Shown here: piece after piece, positions 25,396 to 34,349 of the stretch | How positions within the stretch are numbered: position 1 is the first letter of the stretch | Layout: each line of letters starts with the position of its first letter | From: Lachnospiraceae bacterium | Lineage (GTDB): Bacteria > Bacillota > Clostridia > Lachnospirales > Lachnospiraceae | Reading direction: 5' to 3' | DNA: 64,000 bases | NCBI GenBank assembly: GCA_022790855.1 | Contig: JAAVYA010000036.1 | Span: 1-64,000 of the forward strand | The notes under the pieces: generated by a model | What the model was told of the DNA's origin: nothing | The model's input: only the letters and a program-made list of their open reading frames with translations | The model's database searches: none | Program-made: the position numbers and the translations under genes

Positions 25396-25857
25396 TCAGA
25401 GAGCCTGCGGCCGCCGGAGAGAATATACTTCCACCGTAAAGTCCTCGTTTCCCGGCATTTGCCCTGTTTCTGTCCCCATAAGGGCAAAGCCGAAGCTTTC
25501 ATATAGTTTTCTTGCCGGTTCGTTGCCTTTTAAAGCTTCCACACAATAGATGCCAGGAAATAATTTCAGGGCATGCTCTGTGAGCTTACGGCCGATTCCC
25601 TTTCGCATTTTAAGGGGATCAATGTACAGCCATGCAAGTTCTTCTTCGGTACAGGCCAAAAATCCTGCTACTTTACCGTTCTCTTCGGCGATAAATAGGC
25701 CGGGATATTCAAACAGGCCCTCCTTTTTTGCAGCTATTTCAAGGGGAAGAAACGCTTTTTCCAGCCCTGCAAGCTGTAATTCTATTTTTCTTGCCGCATC
25801 GTGAATGCGGCTGATAGCATCCCAGTCAGTCTGTTCGTAGGTTCTAATAGTCAGCAT
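25396..25857 (-). CDS. GNAT family N-acetyltransferase
   Basis: A 153-residue protein starting MLTIRTYEQTDWDAISRIHD. GKVAGFLACTEEELAWLYIDP is the central beta strand region and the acetyl-CoA loop follows as MRKGIGRKLTEHAL, with the EALKGNEPARKLYESFGF motif near the end. The acceptor is unknown. I chose ATG at 25857 (minus strand) because AGGAG lies seven bases before it; a start seven codons earlier would overlap that site. Its upstream region touches the outer arm of an inverted repeat. Confidence 0.85.
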   Translation of the reverse strand: MLTIRTYEQTDWDAISRIHDAARKIELQLAGLEKAFLPLEIAAKKEGLFEYPGLFIAEENGKVAGFLACTEEELAWLYIDPLKMRKGIGRKLTEHALKLFPGIYCVEALKGNEPARKLYESFGFALMGTETGQMPGNEDFTVEVYSLRRPQAL

Positions 25858-25878
25858 AAGTTTTCTCCTAAATGACAA

Positions 25879-25898
25879 CCTTTCATGATTCGTTGACA
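25879..25898 (+). repeat. Inverted repeat, left arm
   Basis: CCTTTCATGATTCGTTGACA. Its complement recurs at 26294-26313 with a single mismatch. The arm contains TTGACA, a -35-like hexamer. Confidence 0.8.
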
Positions 25899-25934
25899 GT
25901 TTGATAAACGTTACGCTCTTTGTGATGACAGAGC

Positions 25935-26216
25935 TTATGCAGTATGTACTGCTTTATTGGCTTTATGATTTTCCAAAATGATGTGTACTCTTTCTACCTC
26001 ATCGAGAATCATTTCATCCATAGCTTTTAATTCAGCAGTTGACTTCATAGTTTGAAGCTTTAGTGTGTGCACCTCCTTTTTTACATCCTGTATTTCCATT
26101 TCTATGTTTTGCATTTTATCTTCCATGCCTTGCATATTATTTTTTATGCCTTGTACATCATCTTTTACGCCTGTTATTTCAGATAAAAGTAAATCAAGTT
26201 TTTCACTGTCAGTCAT
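25935..26216 (-). CDS. Small coiled-coil protein
   Basis: A 93-residue charged protein. From about residue 5 to 80 it shows a heptad pattern (EITGVKDDVQGIKNNMQGME, KMQNIEMEIQDVKKEV, then HTLKLQ) with no membrane segment or catalytic motif, so it should be a long parallel coiled coil. A good AAGGAG site precedes the ATG on the minus strand. I recall similar short proteins in several copies in Lachnospiraceae genomes, but no function is known to me. The inverted repeats on both sides suggest that it moves as a unit. Confidence 0.78.
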   Translation of the reverse strand: MTDSEKLDLLLSEITGVKDDVQGIKNNMQGMEDKMQNIEMEIQDVKKEVHTLKLQTMKSTAELKAMDEMILDEVERVHIILENHKANKAVHTA

Positions 26217-26293
26217 GTTATATCATCTCCTTTATTATGGACGTTATTTATGTTGCTGAGTATATCACATCCAGAGTATAAAGTCTATGTTAT

Positions 26294-26313
26294 TGTCAAC
26301 GAATCATAAAAGG
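26294..26313 (-). repeat. Inverted repeat, right arm
   Basis: On the plus strand TGTCAACGAATCATAAAAGG; its complement matches the left arm at 25879-25898 except at one base. The stretch from here to 26574 is AT-rich and I see no gene, RNA or terminator in it. Confidence 0.8.
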
Positions 26314-26574
26314 CTATCATAGGTAGCAATGAAAATAAAGTATGGAAGGGTCAATGGGAATACATACAATCTTGTCACTATACATAGGAATGAAAAAATA
26401 CGATTATTGGTAATATGATAGAAAGGTAAGAGAAACAGATTACAGTAAATGTCGTTACCAAGAATAACATAAATGGTAAAAATAAAAAAAGAAACAAATA
26501 TAATCTAAAACGTCCCCAACGTAATCAGAACAATCATTTGTCTCTTTTGTAAGAATCCTTATATTAAGAAAAGA

Positions 26575-26649
<75 letters not shown>

Positions 26650-26814
26650 TATGCATTGTATACTATCACATCATGTCTAAAAATGCAATAGTTTTTTAAA
26701 AAAAAGGAAAAAAATATCAATTACAACCTAAAACCTCATACAGCGCTTCTATATTTATGAACAAAATATTGTATAATTATTTCTAAAGATTTTCTTAATT
26801 GTCAAAAATCCCCA

Positions 26815-26843
26815 TTGTTCTGATATTTTTACTATGCTATAAT
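26815..26843 (+). promoter_or_regulatory. Sigma-A type promoter for the PAP2 gene
   Basis: TTGTTC (26815-26820) and TATAAT (26838-26843) are 17 bases apart, about 35 bases ahead of the start codon. Confidence 0.7.
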
Positions 26844-26878
26844 GCCAAAGAATGAATATATTATAAGGACGTGGCATT

Positions 26879-27547
26879 ATGAAAGAATTGTTATTAAAAT
26901 ATAAACATGGATGGATTCTGGTCTATTTTCTGATGTATTTTCCATGGTTTGCATTTTTGGAAAAGACAGTGACCGTAGATAGCCGGTTCCATGTGGTTCA
27001 TATGGCGATTGATGACTATATCCCTTTTATAGAATTTTTCATTATCCCATATTTGCTGTGGTTTGCCTATGTAGCGGCGGCAATTATATTTTTCTTCCTT
27101 ACCAATGTGTCGGATTATTATAAGCTGTGCTGCTTTTTGTTTATAGGAATGACGGTTTTTCTGCTGGTTTCTACCATTTTTCCCAATGGACATTACTTAA
27201 GGCCCAGCGTGTTCCCGCGGGATAACATTTGTACGGCTCTGGTTCAATGGTTGTATGCGACAGATACATCAACAAATTTGTTCCCCAGCATTCATGTATT
27301 TAATTCCCTTGGGGTTCATATTGCGGTAATGCATAGCGAGAAGCTGCGGGAATATCGGTGGGTGCGGATCTGCTCCTGGCTGCTGATGACAAGTATTGTG
27401 CTGTCGACGATGTTTTTAAAACAGCATTCTGTTTTTGATGTGCTGACAGGATTCCTTATGGCGGCGGTTTTATATACGTTTGTCTATGGAAGAGAATGGC
27501 AGCAGAACCGCAGAAAGGTTTACCAGGGGCAGCTTCAGAAAATTTAA
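26879..27547 (+). CDS. PAP2-superfamily membrane phosphatase/phosphotransferase
   Basis: A 222-residue membrane protein with about six hydrophobic segments. The PAP2 motifs occur as LFPSIHVFNSLGVH (with the catalytic His) and KQHSVFDVLTG near residue 180; the first KxxxxxRP-like motif is present as LRPSVFPRDN. Family members dephosphorylate lipid phosphates or transfer phosphoinositol. The substrate here cannot be decided. AAGGACG precedes the ATG. Confidence 0.83.
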   Translation: MKELLLKYKHGWILVYFLMYFPWFAFLEKTVTVDSRFHVVHMAIDDYIPFIEFFIIPYLLWFAYVAAAIIFFFLTNVSDYYKLCCFLFIGMTVFLLVSTIFPNGHYLRPSVFPRDNICTALVQWLYATDTSTNLFPSIHVFNSLGVHIAVMHSEKLREYRWVRICSWLLMTSIVLSTMFLKQHSVFDVLTGFLMAAVLYTFVYGREWQQNRRKVYQGQLQKI

Positions 27548-27627
27548 GACAGAGATTCGTCTATGGGTAATAGATGCCAATCGAATATGATGGGAGAGAT
27601 TTTGGAAAAGAAAGAGGATTTTTTACT

Positions 27628-29487
27628 ATGAAAATTATGGAAAAAGTTGGAAAGAAAAGGCTGCTGCTTTTCTGCTTATTGGCTGTAGTTGTGATTGTGG
27701 CGGCAGTTTATATTGGAATGTCCGTATATTTTGCAGGGCATTTTCAGTTTCGAACCCAGATTAACGGTATCGATTGTTCCGGAAAAAGTGTTTTGGAAGT
27801 GGAGCGTTTGATTGTAGATGAGATTGACGACTATGAGTTATCATTGACAGGCCGGGTGGATGGGGAGGACGTCATCAAGGGCCAGGATATTAACTTGAAG
27901 CCAGTATTTGACGGAAGCCTGGAACAGGTGCTTACCCAGCGCAGCAGCTTTGCATGGCCCGTTTCTTTGTTCCGGGAGACAAAGGCAGAGCTGGAGACCA
28001 TGGTAGAATATGATGAAAAGCTGTTGGAGCAGGCGACGGAGAAGCTTTCGTTTTTGCAAAAGGAGGTTATGGAATCCCCGAAGAATGCGGAGATTTCTTC
28101 TTATATAGAGGGAAAAGGATATGAAATCATTCCTGAGAAGGAAGGAACGAGAATTGATAAAAAAGCCTTGCAGGAGGCGCTGCATACTTCTTTGATCAAT
28201 CTGCGGGAAGAGATGTCCCTGGAAGAAGAGAATTGCTATACACAACCCAAGATTCGCAAGGACAATGAAGAGCTTGTGAAGACGTTAAAGGAATTAAATC
28301 AATACGTATCTACGGAAGTTACATATGATCTTGGGGAGCAGAAAGAAGTTTTAAACGGCAATCAGATTCAAGAATGGATTACCTTGGGTGACGATGGAAA
28401 GGTTGCCGTGGATGAAGAAAAGATCGGAGCCTATGTAAAGAGCCTGGCGGAAACATACGACACGGCGAAAAAGCCCAGAAGCTTTACCACCAGCTATGGA
28501 AGCAGGGTGACGTTAAGCTGGAATGAATATGGCTGGAAGATTGATAAAGAACAGGAAGCGGCGGCCATTTTGGAAAATATAAAGGCCGGAGAAGCAGTAA
28601 AAAGAGAACCGGTATACAGCCAGAGGGCCAAGAGCCATGGAGAAAATGACCATGGCGGGACGTATGTGGAGATTAATATTACAGCCCAGCATTTGTATTT
28701 TTATAAAAATGGCGGACTGGTGGTGGAATCGGATTTTGTGTCTGGGAATCTGGCCAGAGGAGACGGTACGCCCAGCGGGGCATTTGGTTTGGCGTATAAG
28801 CAGCGGGACGCTGTTTTACGGGGAGAGGATTATCGGACCCCGGTGGATTTTTGGATGCCCTTTAACGGGGGGATTGGACTTCACGACGCTACCTGGAGAA
28901 GTGATTTCGGAGGAAATTATTACAAATCCGGCGGTTCTCATGGATGTATCAACCTTCCATACAGTGTGGCGGAAACAATATTCCAGAATATAGAAGCCGG
29001 GGATGCGATTTTTGTCTATGAACTCCCGGGAACGGAAAGCGCCAAAGGATTAGCGCAGGATGCGGCCGCAGCCGTGGTCAGCGCTATTGAAGCCATTGGA
29101 GAGGTTACGGGAGACAGCGGATGGGCGATCCAGAATGCCAGATCGGCTTATGACGCCTTGAATGATCAGGCAAAAGGATATGTGAAGAATTACGATACCC
29201 TGGTGGGCGCGGAATCTTACTATGCCGATATTTTGGCATGGCAGCAGGCGGAAGCTCAGGCTCAGGCCGAAGCTCAGCCGGTAATTGACGCCATTGCCGG
29301 AATCGGGGAAGTGGCCCTGGATAAGGAAGGGGCTATCAAAGATGCCAGAAGCCGTTACGACGCATTGTCGGAAAGCGCAAAACAGCACGTAAGCAATGCC
29401 AACGTGCTGGTGGCGGCGGAGCAGCAGTTGGACAAGCTGAAAAAAGAACAGAATGAGGAACGTCCTAAGGAGGAAAAGAAAGAATAA
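27628..29487 (+). CDS. L,D-transpeptidase (YkuD) with repeated C-terminal domain
   Basis: A 619-residue envelope protein. One membrane anchor lies at residues 11-35. Residues 40-330 are the PG_binding_4-like region typical of clostridial L,D-transpeptidases. The YkuD domain (about 343-466) has the HGGTYVEIN start, the GLHDATWRSDFGG segment and the catalytic Cys440 in SHGCINLP. The C terminus holds two similar ~50-residue repeats (483-530 and 555-600, each with AIxxIGEV and RYDALxxxAK) and a charged Lys/Glu tail. It forms 3-3 peptidoglycan crosslinks or attaches proteins. An upstream ATG at 27574 has no ribosome site, whereas 27628 has AAAGAGGA. Confidence 0.9.
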   Translation: MKIMEKVGKKRLLLFCLLAVVVIVAAVYIGMSVYFAGHFQFRTQINGIDCSGKSVLEVERLIVDEIDDYELSLTGRVDGEDVIKGQDINLKPVFDGSLEQVLTQRSSFAWPVSLFRETKAELETMVEYDEKLLEQATEKLSFLQKEVMESPKNAEISSYIEGKGYEIIPEKEGTRIDKKALQEALHTSLINLREEMSLEEENCYTQPKIRKDNEELVKTLKELNQYVSTEVTYDLGEQKEVLNGNQIQEWITLGDDGKVAVDEEKIGAYVKSLAETYDTAKKPRSFTTSYGSRVTLSWNEYGWKIDKEQEAAAILENIKAGEAVKREPVYSQRAKSHGENDHGGTYVEINITAQHLYFYKNGGLVVESDFVSGNLARGDGTPSGAFGLAYKQRDAVLRGEDYRTPVDFWMPFNGGIGLHDATWRSDFGGNYYKSGGSHGCINLPYSVAETIFQNIEAGDAIFVYELPGTESAKGLAQDAAAAVVSAIEAIGEVTGDSGWAIQNARSAYDALNDQAKGYVKNYDTLVGAESYYADILAWQQAEAQAQAEAQPVIDAIAGIGEVALDKEGAIKDARSRYDALSESAKQHVSNANVLVAAEQQLDKLKKEQNEERPKEEKKE

Positions 29488-29491
29488 GGTC

Positions 29492-29530
29492 ATAAATACC
29501 CCGCCGGCAGATGCTGTGCGGGGTATTTAT
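29492..29530. terminator. Bidirectional terminator between convergent genes
   Basis: ATAAATACCCCGC (29492-29504) and GCGGGGTATTTAT (29518-29530) form a perfect 13-base stem. It separates the L,D-transpeptidase gene (plus) from the AraC-type gene (minus). Confidence 0.9.
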
Positions 29531-29536
29531 GAATAT

Positions 29537-30787
29537 TCACCGATATTGCTTGGGTGTTAAGCCCGTATATTTTTTGAATACTTTGGAAAAATAGCTTTGA
29601 TCCTCAAAGCCTGTGGCAACGGCAATATCTATGACAGAATAGCTGGTATTTGCAAGAAGCCTTTTACTTTCTTCAATCCGTACCATATTCAGGTACTCCT
29701 TGAAGGAAGAGCCGGTGGATTGCTTGAACACCGTGGAAAAGTAGGCGGGATTCAAATGAACGTGTCCTGCCACATCCTCCAGTGAGATAGAGGAGGCAAA
29801 ATTCCGGGCAATATATTGGATGGCTTTCTTGATCAATTCACTGTTTTTATTAGGTTTGTAGTTGAACGTATACTCCGTAAAAGTGCCCAATGTTTCCTGG
29901 AGCTTGAAGCAGATATCGTCCAGGGAACGCATGGACTGGAGGGATTTCAGATACTGGTTGTTGATTTTCAGGATGTTGTCGGAGGTGGCGCCTCCTTCAA
30001 TGGCTGCCCGGGACAGGAGAGAGCACAGTTCCATGGAACGGGTTTTTACGATGTCCAGGCTGTTGCCCTCTGCAAAAAATACATATCCCAGCAAATCGTT
30101 GAGAATGGCTTTCGCCTGCTGACTGTCCCCGGTTCGCACCTTTGTGATCAATGCATTTTCCAGCTCTATGGGATAAGAAGCATTTTCAGAAACAGAGCCG
30201 GATTTGTACATTTGAATGGATTCGTTGATTTTGGATTGCTGGCGCAGCTTGCTTTGATTCATGATCAGCTGCTGCTTGCTTTCTGCAATGAGGTCGGAAA
30301 ACAAGTAATAAAGCAGGCGGCTGATATGGGTTACGGTGGAAGGAGGGACAACTTTTATGGAATCCAGCTCTTCGTAGAGATCCAACAGAGAAGTGGTAGA
30401 TAAGTTGTAGCGCCGGTCAATGCCCAGTACCAGGGTGGAGTCCGGTTCGTCCATCAAAAAAGGTCCTGCCAGTACGGAGCCCAGAAGGGCGTTATTATTG
30501 ATCAATGGAAATACAATATGATTTAAGTTAGCATGGCAGGAGAAAATATAAGTCTCTCCCAGATCCATAGCTTTCTGCCCGGCCCGGATATGTACTTTTT
30601 CGCAGGAATCATCGGTGGGCAGGTACTTTTTTATGATACGGCAGTAATGGGAGGTCTGTCCGTAAGATTCCAAAATAATTCCATTTGCATCGATCACCTG
30701 TATGGGAAGGCCCATACAGATATGGAAGGATTCTAAAATCTCCCGAAGCTTTTGTTTTTCAACAATTTGATACAGTCCTGATTCCAT
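29537..30787 (-). CDS. PocR-domain AraC family transcriptional regulator
   Basis: A 416-residue protein. Residues ~10-170 match the PocR ligand-binding domain (QVIDANGIILESYG, SCEKVHIRAGQKAM, SCHANLNHIVFPL), named for the propanediol regulator. The C-terminal ~100 residues hold two AraC helix-turn-helix motifs (SLEDVAGHVHLNPAYFSTVFKQ and AVATGFEDQSYFSKVFKKYTG). ATG at 30787 has AAGGAG six bases away; a TTG at 30793 would touch that site. It is divergent from the aminotransferase gene, which is a candidate target. The ligand is unknown. Confidence 0.88.
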   Translation of the reverse strand: MESGLYQIVEKQKLREILESFHICMGLPIQVIDANGIILESYGQTSHYCRIIKKYLPTDDSCEKVHIRAGQKAMDLGETYIFSCHANLNHIVFPLINNNALLGSVLAGPFLMDEPDSTLVLGIDRRYNLSTTSLLDLYEELDSIKVVPPSTVTHISRLLYYLFSDLIAESKQQLIMNQSKLRQQSKINESIQMYKSGSVSENASYPIELENALITKVRTGDSQQAKAILNDLLGYVFFAEGNSLDIVKTRSMELCSLLSRAAIEGGATSDNILKINNQYLKSLQSMRSLDDICFKLQETLGTFTEYTFNYKPNKNSELIKKAIQYIARNFASSISLEDVAGHVHLNPAYFSTVFKQSTGSSFKEYLNMVRIEESKRLLANTSYSVIDIAVATGFEDQSYFSKVFKKYTGLTPKQYR

Positions 30788-30952
30788 GGCCAACTCCTTT
30801 GAACAGAAAAAATTTGTAAAAAAGATACGAAAGTCAAAAATAATTATACCATAGAATATGGAAGAAATATAGAAAAAACAAAAAATACTATACTTTTCGA
30901 CAGGGAAATAGTAAAGTTAAACATGGAAAAAGAATATAAGAGAGGGATTATC

Positions 30953-32140
30953 ATGGTTTCAAAACAGATTTTGGAGGATATTGACAACAGCTCGGCCATC
31001 CGGGCCATGTTTATTGAAGGAAAAGCCCTGGCCAAAAAGGTAGGGGAAGAGAATGTATATGATTTCAGCCTGGGCAATCCCTGTACGCCGGTACCAAAAG
31101 CTTACACCCAGGCGATGCTTGATATTATACGGACGGAGGATTCTCTAAGTCTCCATGGATATATGGATAATACCGGGTATCCCCAAGTGCGGAAAGCTGT
31201 GGCGGACAGCCTGAACCGGCGTTTTTCCACCAATTTTGATACGGGCAATATCATTATGACGGTGGGCGCTGCCGGGGCTATCAATGTGATTTTAAAAGTA
31301 TTGTTTGACCCGGGAGACGAGCTGATGGTATTTGCGCCTTATTTTACGGAATACCGTAATTATTGTGGGAACTGGCGGGGCGTGTTGTCGGTGGTGGAGC
31401 CGGATTACGAAACGTTTTTACCTGATTTTGAGGATATGGAACGAAAAATGTCGCCTAAGACAAAGGCTGTGATCATCAATAATCCAGTGAATCCCAGCGG
31501 AGTCGTTTATTCGGAAGAGACGATCCAAAGGATCGCAGGGATTTTGGAGCAAAAGCAGCAGGAATATGGCCATGAGATTTATATCATTTCTGATGAACCT
31601 TATCGGGAATTGGTTTACGACGGCAAGACCACGCCCTTTCTAACAAACTATTATAAAAATACTTTTGTAACGTATTCTTTCAGCAAATCCCTCTCCATTC
31701 CGGGGGAACGCATCGGATATATGGTGGTGCCAAGTGAGATGGCGGATTTTGACACGGTATTCCAGGGACTTGCCATTGCCAACCGGATCACAGGCTTTAT
31801 CAATGCTCCGGCGTTGATGCAGAAAGCGGTGGCCCGCTGCCTGGAAGAGAAGACAGATGTGGCTTTTTATGACAGAAATAGAAAGCGTATTTATGAAGAG
31901 CTGACAAGGCTTGGATTTTCCTGTGTAAAGCCGGAAGGCACCTTCTACATGTTTATGAAATCTCCGGAGGCAGACGAGAAGAAGTTTGTGGATGCGGCGA
32001 AGCGCCACCACATTATGCTGGTAAACGGCACCACCTTTGCCTGTCCGGGATATGTGCGGCTGGCCTATTGTGTACCCTATGATATGATTGAGCGGTCCCT
32101 GCCTGCCTTTGAGGCTTTGGCGAAGGAATACGGGCTGTAG
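30953..32140 (+). CDS. PLP-dependent class I/II aminotransferase
   Basis: A 395-residue fold type I enzyme. INNPVNPSGVVYS, the SDEPYRELVYDG region and the PLP lysine in SFSKSLSIPGERIGY are clear. NTGYPQVRKAV fits the aspartate/aromatic aminotransferase superfamily, but the amino donor cannot be told from sequence. An upstream ATG at 30923 lacks a ribosome site; 30953 has GAGAGGGA. It is followed 27 bases later by hisC and is divergent from the PocR/AraC gene. Confidence 0.87.
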   Translation: MVSKQILEDIDNSSAIRAMFIEGKALAKKVGEENVYDFSLGNPCTPVPKAYTQAMLDIIRTEDSLSLHGYMDNTGYPQVRKAVADSLNRRFSTNFDTGNIIMTVGAAGAINVILKVLFDPGDELMVFAPYFTEYRNYCGNWRGVLSVVEPDYETFLPDFEDMERKMSPKTKAVIINNPVNPSGVVYSEETIQRIAGILEQKQQEYGHEIYIISDEPYRELVYDGKTTPFLTNYYKNTFVTYSFSKSLSIPGERIGYMVVPSEMADFDTVFQGLAIANRITGFINAPALMQKAVARCLEEKTDVAFYDRNRKRIYEELTRLGFSCVKPEGTFYMFMKSPEADEKKFVDAAKRHHIMLVNGTTFACPGYVRLAYCVPYDMIERSLPAFEALAKEYGL

Positions 32141-32167
32141 ATGGGAAAAAGACATGGAGGATATAAT

Positions 32168-33235
32168 ATGGCAGGATGGGAACAACATGTGCGTAAAGTC
32201 ATTCCCTATGTGCCGGGAGAGCAGCCCAGGCAGGAAGGAATGATCAAACTGAATACCAATGAGAACCCCTATCCCCCGGCGCCTGGAGTGGCCCGGGCTT
32301 TGCGGGAAATGGATCCGGAACAGTTTCGGCTATATCCGGATCCCGCGGCTTCCCTGCTGGTGGATTCCCTGGCCCGGCGGTACGGCTTGGCTTCGAATCA
32401 GATATTTGTGGGAGTGGGGTCGGATGATGTGCTGGCTATGGCTTTTTTGACTTTTTTTAACGGTAAAAAGCCAATTTTGTTTCCGGACATTACGTATTCT
32501 TTTTACGACGTCTGGGCAAATTTATACAGGATTCCGTATCAATGCCAGCCTTTGGATGAAGCGTTTTGTATCCGGCCTGAGGATTATGAACGGGAAAACG
32601 GCGGCATTGTCCTGGCGAATCCCAATGCGCCTACCGGGGTGGCGGCCGGTCTCAAAACCCTTCAGGGGATTTTGGAACAGAACCGGGATGTCATTGTGAT
32701 CATAGATGAAGCATATATTGACTTTGGGGGGGATTCGGCGGTGTCCTTAATTCCTTCTTACGATAACCTGTTGGTGGTTCAGACCTTTTCCAAGTCCAGG
32801 AGCATGGCAGGGATGCGGATCGGATATGCAATGGGCCAGCCCAGGCTGATCCAATATCTCAATGATGTGAAATATTCCTTTAATTCCTATACCATGAGCC
32901 AGGCGTCCTTAAGACTGGGAGCGGAAGCTGTGGCGGAGGAAGCATATTTTTTGGATACCACAAAAAAGATCATAAATACCAGAGAACGGGTCAAGAAGGA
33001 ACTAACCGGGCTGGGGTTTGTATTTCCAGATTCCAAAGGCAATTTTATTTTTGCTTCTCATCCCCAAATATCGGCGCAGGAATTATTTGAAGCGTTAAAA
33101 AGGGAGAAAATCTATGTCCGTTATTTCCCCAAACCGCGGATTCAGGATTATCTGCGCATTACGGTGGGGACGGATTCACAGATGGATATCTTGCTGTCCT
33201 TTTTGAAAGACTATACTTCAATTGACCGCCCATAA
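32168..33235 (+). CDS. hisC: Histidinol-phosphate aminotransferase-like enzyme
   Basis: A 355-residue fold type I aminotransferase. IKLNTNENPYPPAP and YPDP near the N terminus, NPNAPTGV, DEAYIDFGG and the PLP lysine in FSKSRSMAGMRIGY are the HisC pattern. It converts imidazole acetol-phosphate to histidinol-phosphate with glutamate, or acts on aromatic keto acids as some HisC paralogues do. No other his gene is nearby. GGAGG stands eight bases before the ATG at 32168. Confidence 0.87.
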   Translation: MAGWEQHVRKVIPYVPGEQPRQEGMIKLNTNENPYPPAPGVARALREMDPEQFRLYPDPAASLLVDSLARRYGLASNQIFVGVGSDDVLAMAFLTFFNGKKPILFPDITYSFYDVWANLYRIPYQCQPLDEAFCIRPEDYERENGGIVLANPNAPTGVAAGLKTLQGILEQNRDVIVIIDEAYIDFGGDSAVSLIPSYDNLLVVQTFSKSRSMAGMRIGYAMGQPRLIQYLNDVKYSFNSYTMSQASLRLGAEAVAEEAYFLDTTKKIINTRERVKKELTGLGFVFPDSKGNFIFASHPQISAQELFEALKREKIYVRYFPKPRIQDYLRITVGTDSQMDILLSFLKDYTSIDRP

Positions 33236-33293
33236 GGCGTGGCATACGATATACCCAAAGGTATTTGAAATAAATAGTAAAATGGAGGATGTT

Positions 33294-34166
33294 ATGGTAA
33301 AAAATATTTTAAAAGGGGCGGTTATGGGGATTGCCAATATTATTCCCGGAGTCAGCGGCGGCACTATGGCTGTTTCCATGGGGATTTATGATAAGATTAT
33401 TCATGCGGTGACCCATCTGTTTTCCGAGTTCAAGCAGAGCATGAAAGTATTGGTTCCCATTGGAGTAGGAATTGTATTGGCGATTGTGGCTGTGGCGCGG
33501 CTGATTGAGTATATGTTTGGAGTGATTCCCTTTCAGACGAACATGCTGTTTATCGGTTTGATCCTGGGGGGTCTTCCGGCAATGGGAAAAAAAGTAAAAG
33601 GCCATTCCGTCCGAATCAGCCATATCATTGCATTTCTGTTGTTTTTTGCCCTGGTGGCAGGCTGCGCTTCTCTGGAAGGAAGTGAAGGCAGCGCGGCGGA
33701 TTTAAGCTTTAGTCTCGTCAATGTGGTGAAGCTTTTGGGCGTGGGCGTTATCGCATCTGCAACGATGGTAGTTCCCGGGGTAAGCGGTTCCATGATACTG
33801 ATGATCATAGGGTATTATGAGCCGGTGCTGGGAATGGTAAATCAATTCGTAGATCATTTAAAAGAATTTGACGTGCAGGGATTGATTTCAGACTGCGGCG
33901 TACTGGTTCCCTTTGGAATCGGAGTGGTGGCTGGGATTTTTGTGATCGCCAAAATAATAGAAGTTATTTTTGCCAACTGGCCTCTGGTGGCTTATTGGGC
34001 GATTATCGGATTGATTCTGGCGTCCCCGGTGGCGATTCTTATGATGAATCAATTTGGGAGCCTAAAGCTTCTCACCATTGTCACAGGAATCGGGGCTTTG
34101 GCGGTAGGAATTGTGGCATCGCTGCTTCTGGGGGGAGAAGAGGAGAGCGAGGCGGACAGTTTTTGA
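33294..34166 (+). CDS. DUF368 membrane protein (PopT-like polyprenyl-phosphate carrier)
   Basis: A 290-residue membrane protein with about eight hydrophobic segments. Two copies of a PGVSG motif, in NIIPGVSGGTMA near the N terminus and VVPGVSGSMILM near the middle, are the mark of DUF368. Family members called PopT have been reported to return undecaprenyl phosphate across the membrane for envelope synthesis. Function here is inferred from the family. Upstream in-frame ATG codons exist; 33294 has GGAGG five bases before it. Confidence 0.85.
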   Translation: MVKNILKGAVMGIANIIPGVSGGTMAVSMGIYDKIIHAVTHLFSEFKQSMKVLVPIGVGIVLAIVAVARLIEYMFGVIPFQTNMLFIGLILGGLPAMGKKVKGHSVRISHIIAFLLFFALVAGCASLEGSEGSAADLSFSLVNVVKLLGVGVIASATMVVPGVSGSMILMIIGYYEPVLGMVNQFVDHLKEFDVQGLISDCGVLVPFGIGVVAGIFVIAKIIEVIFANWPLVAYWAIIGLILASPVAILMMNQFGSLKLLTIVTGIGALAVGIVASLLLGGEEESEADSF

Positions 34167-34349
34167 AATTGCGTTTTGTTTCCTTGTGCCCAAGGGCGGA
34201 ATGCCTAATAAATACCATTACAAAATATAATAAGAAAAAAGGATGAAAAATGCGGCGGAATATTATATGATAAAGGCATGAAAAGCCGGCGGTGGTTTTG
34301 TGGTTCCGGCAGCAGATGAATATAAATGCACCAGAAAAGGAGATTGGAT

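Larger units (their letters stand above)
25872..26321. mobile_element. Possible inverted-repeat cassette carrying a coiled-coil gene
   Basis: A gene for a small coiled-coil protein lies between two 20-base inverted repeats with one mismatch, and the similarity extends outward for about 12 more bases with two further mismatches. No transposase is present and no clear target duplication is seen. The layout resembles a non-autonomous element or cassette, but the repeats could also be paired promoter or operator sites. Confidence 0.45.

Noticed and set aside
34167-34349. Purine riboswitch or PurR site ahead of purE
   Set aside because: The conserved purine-aptamer loop sequences are absent; only a weak GCCGG/CCGGC hairpin is seen near 34285-34311.
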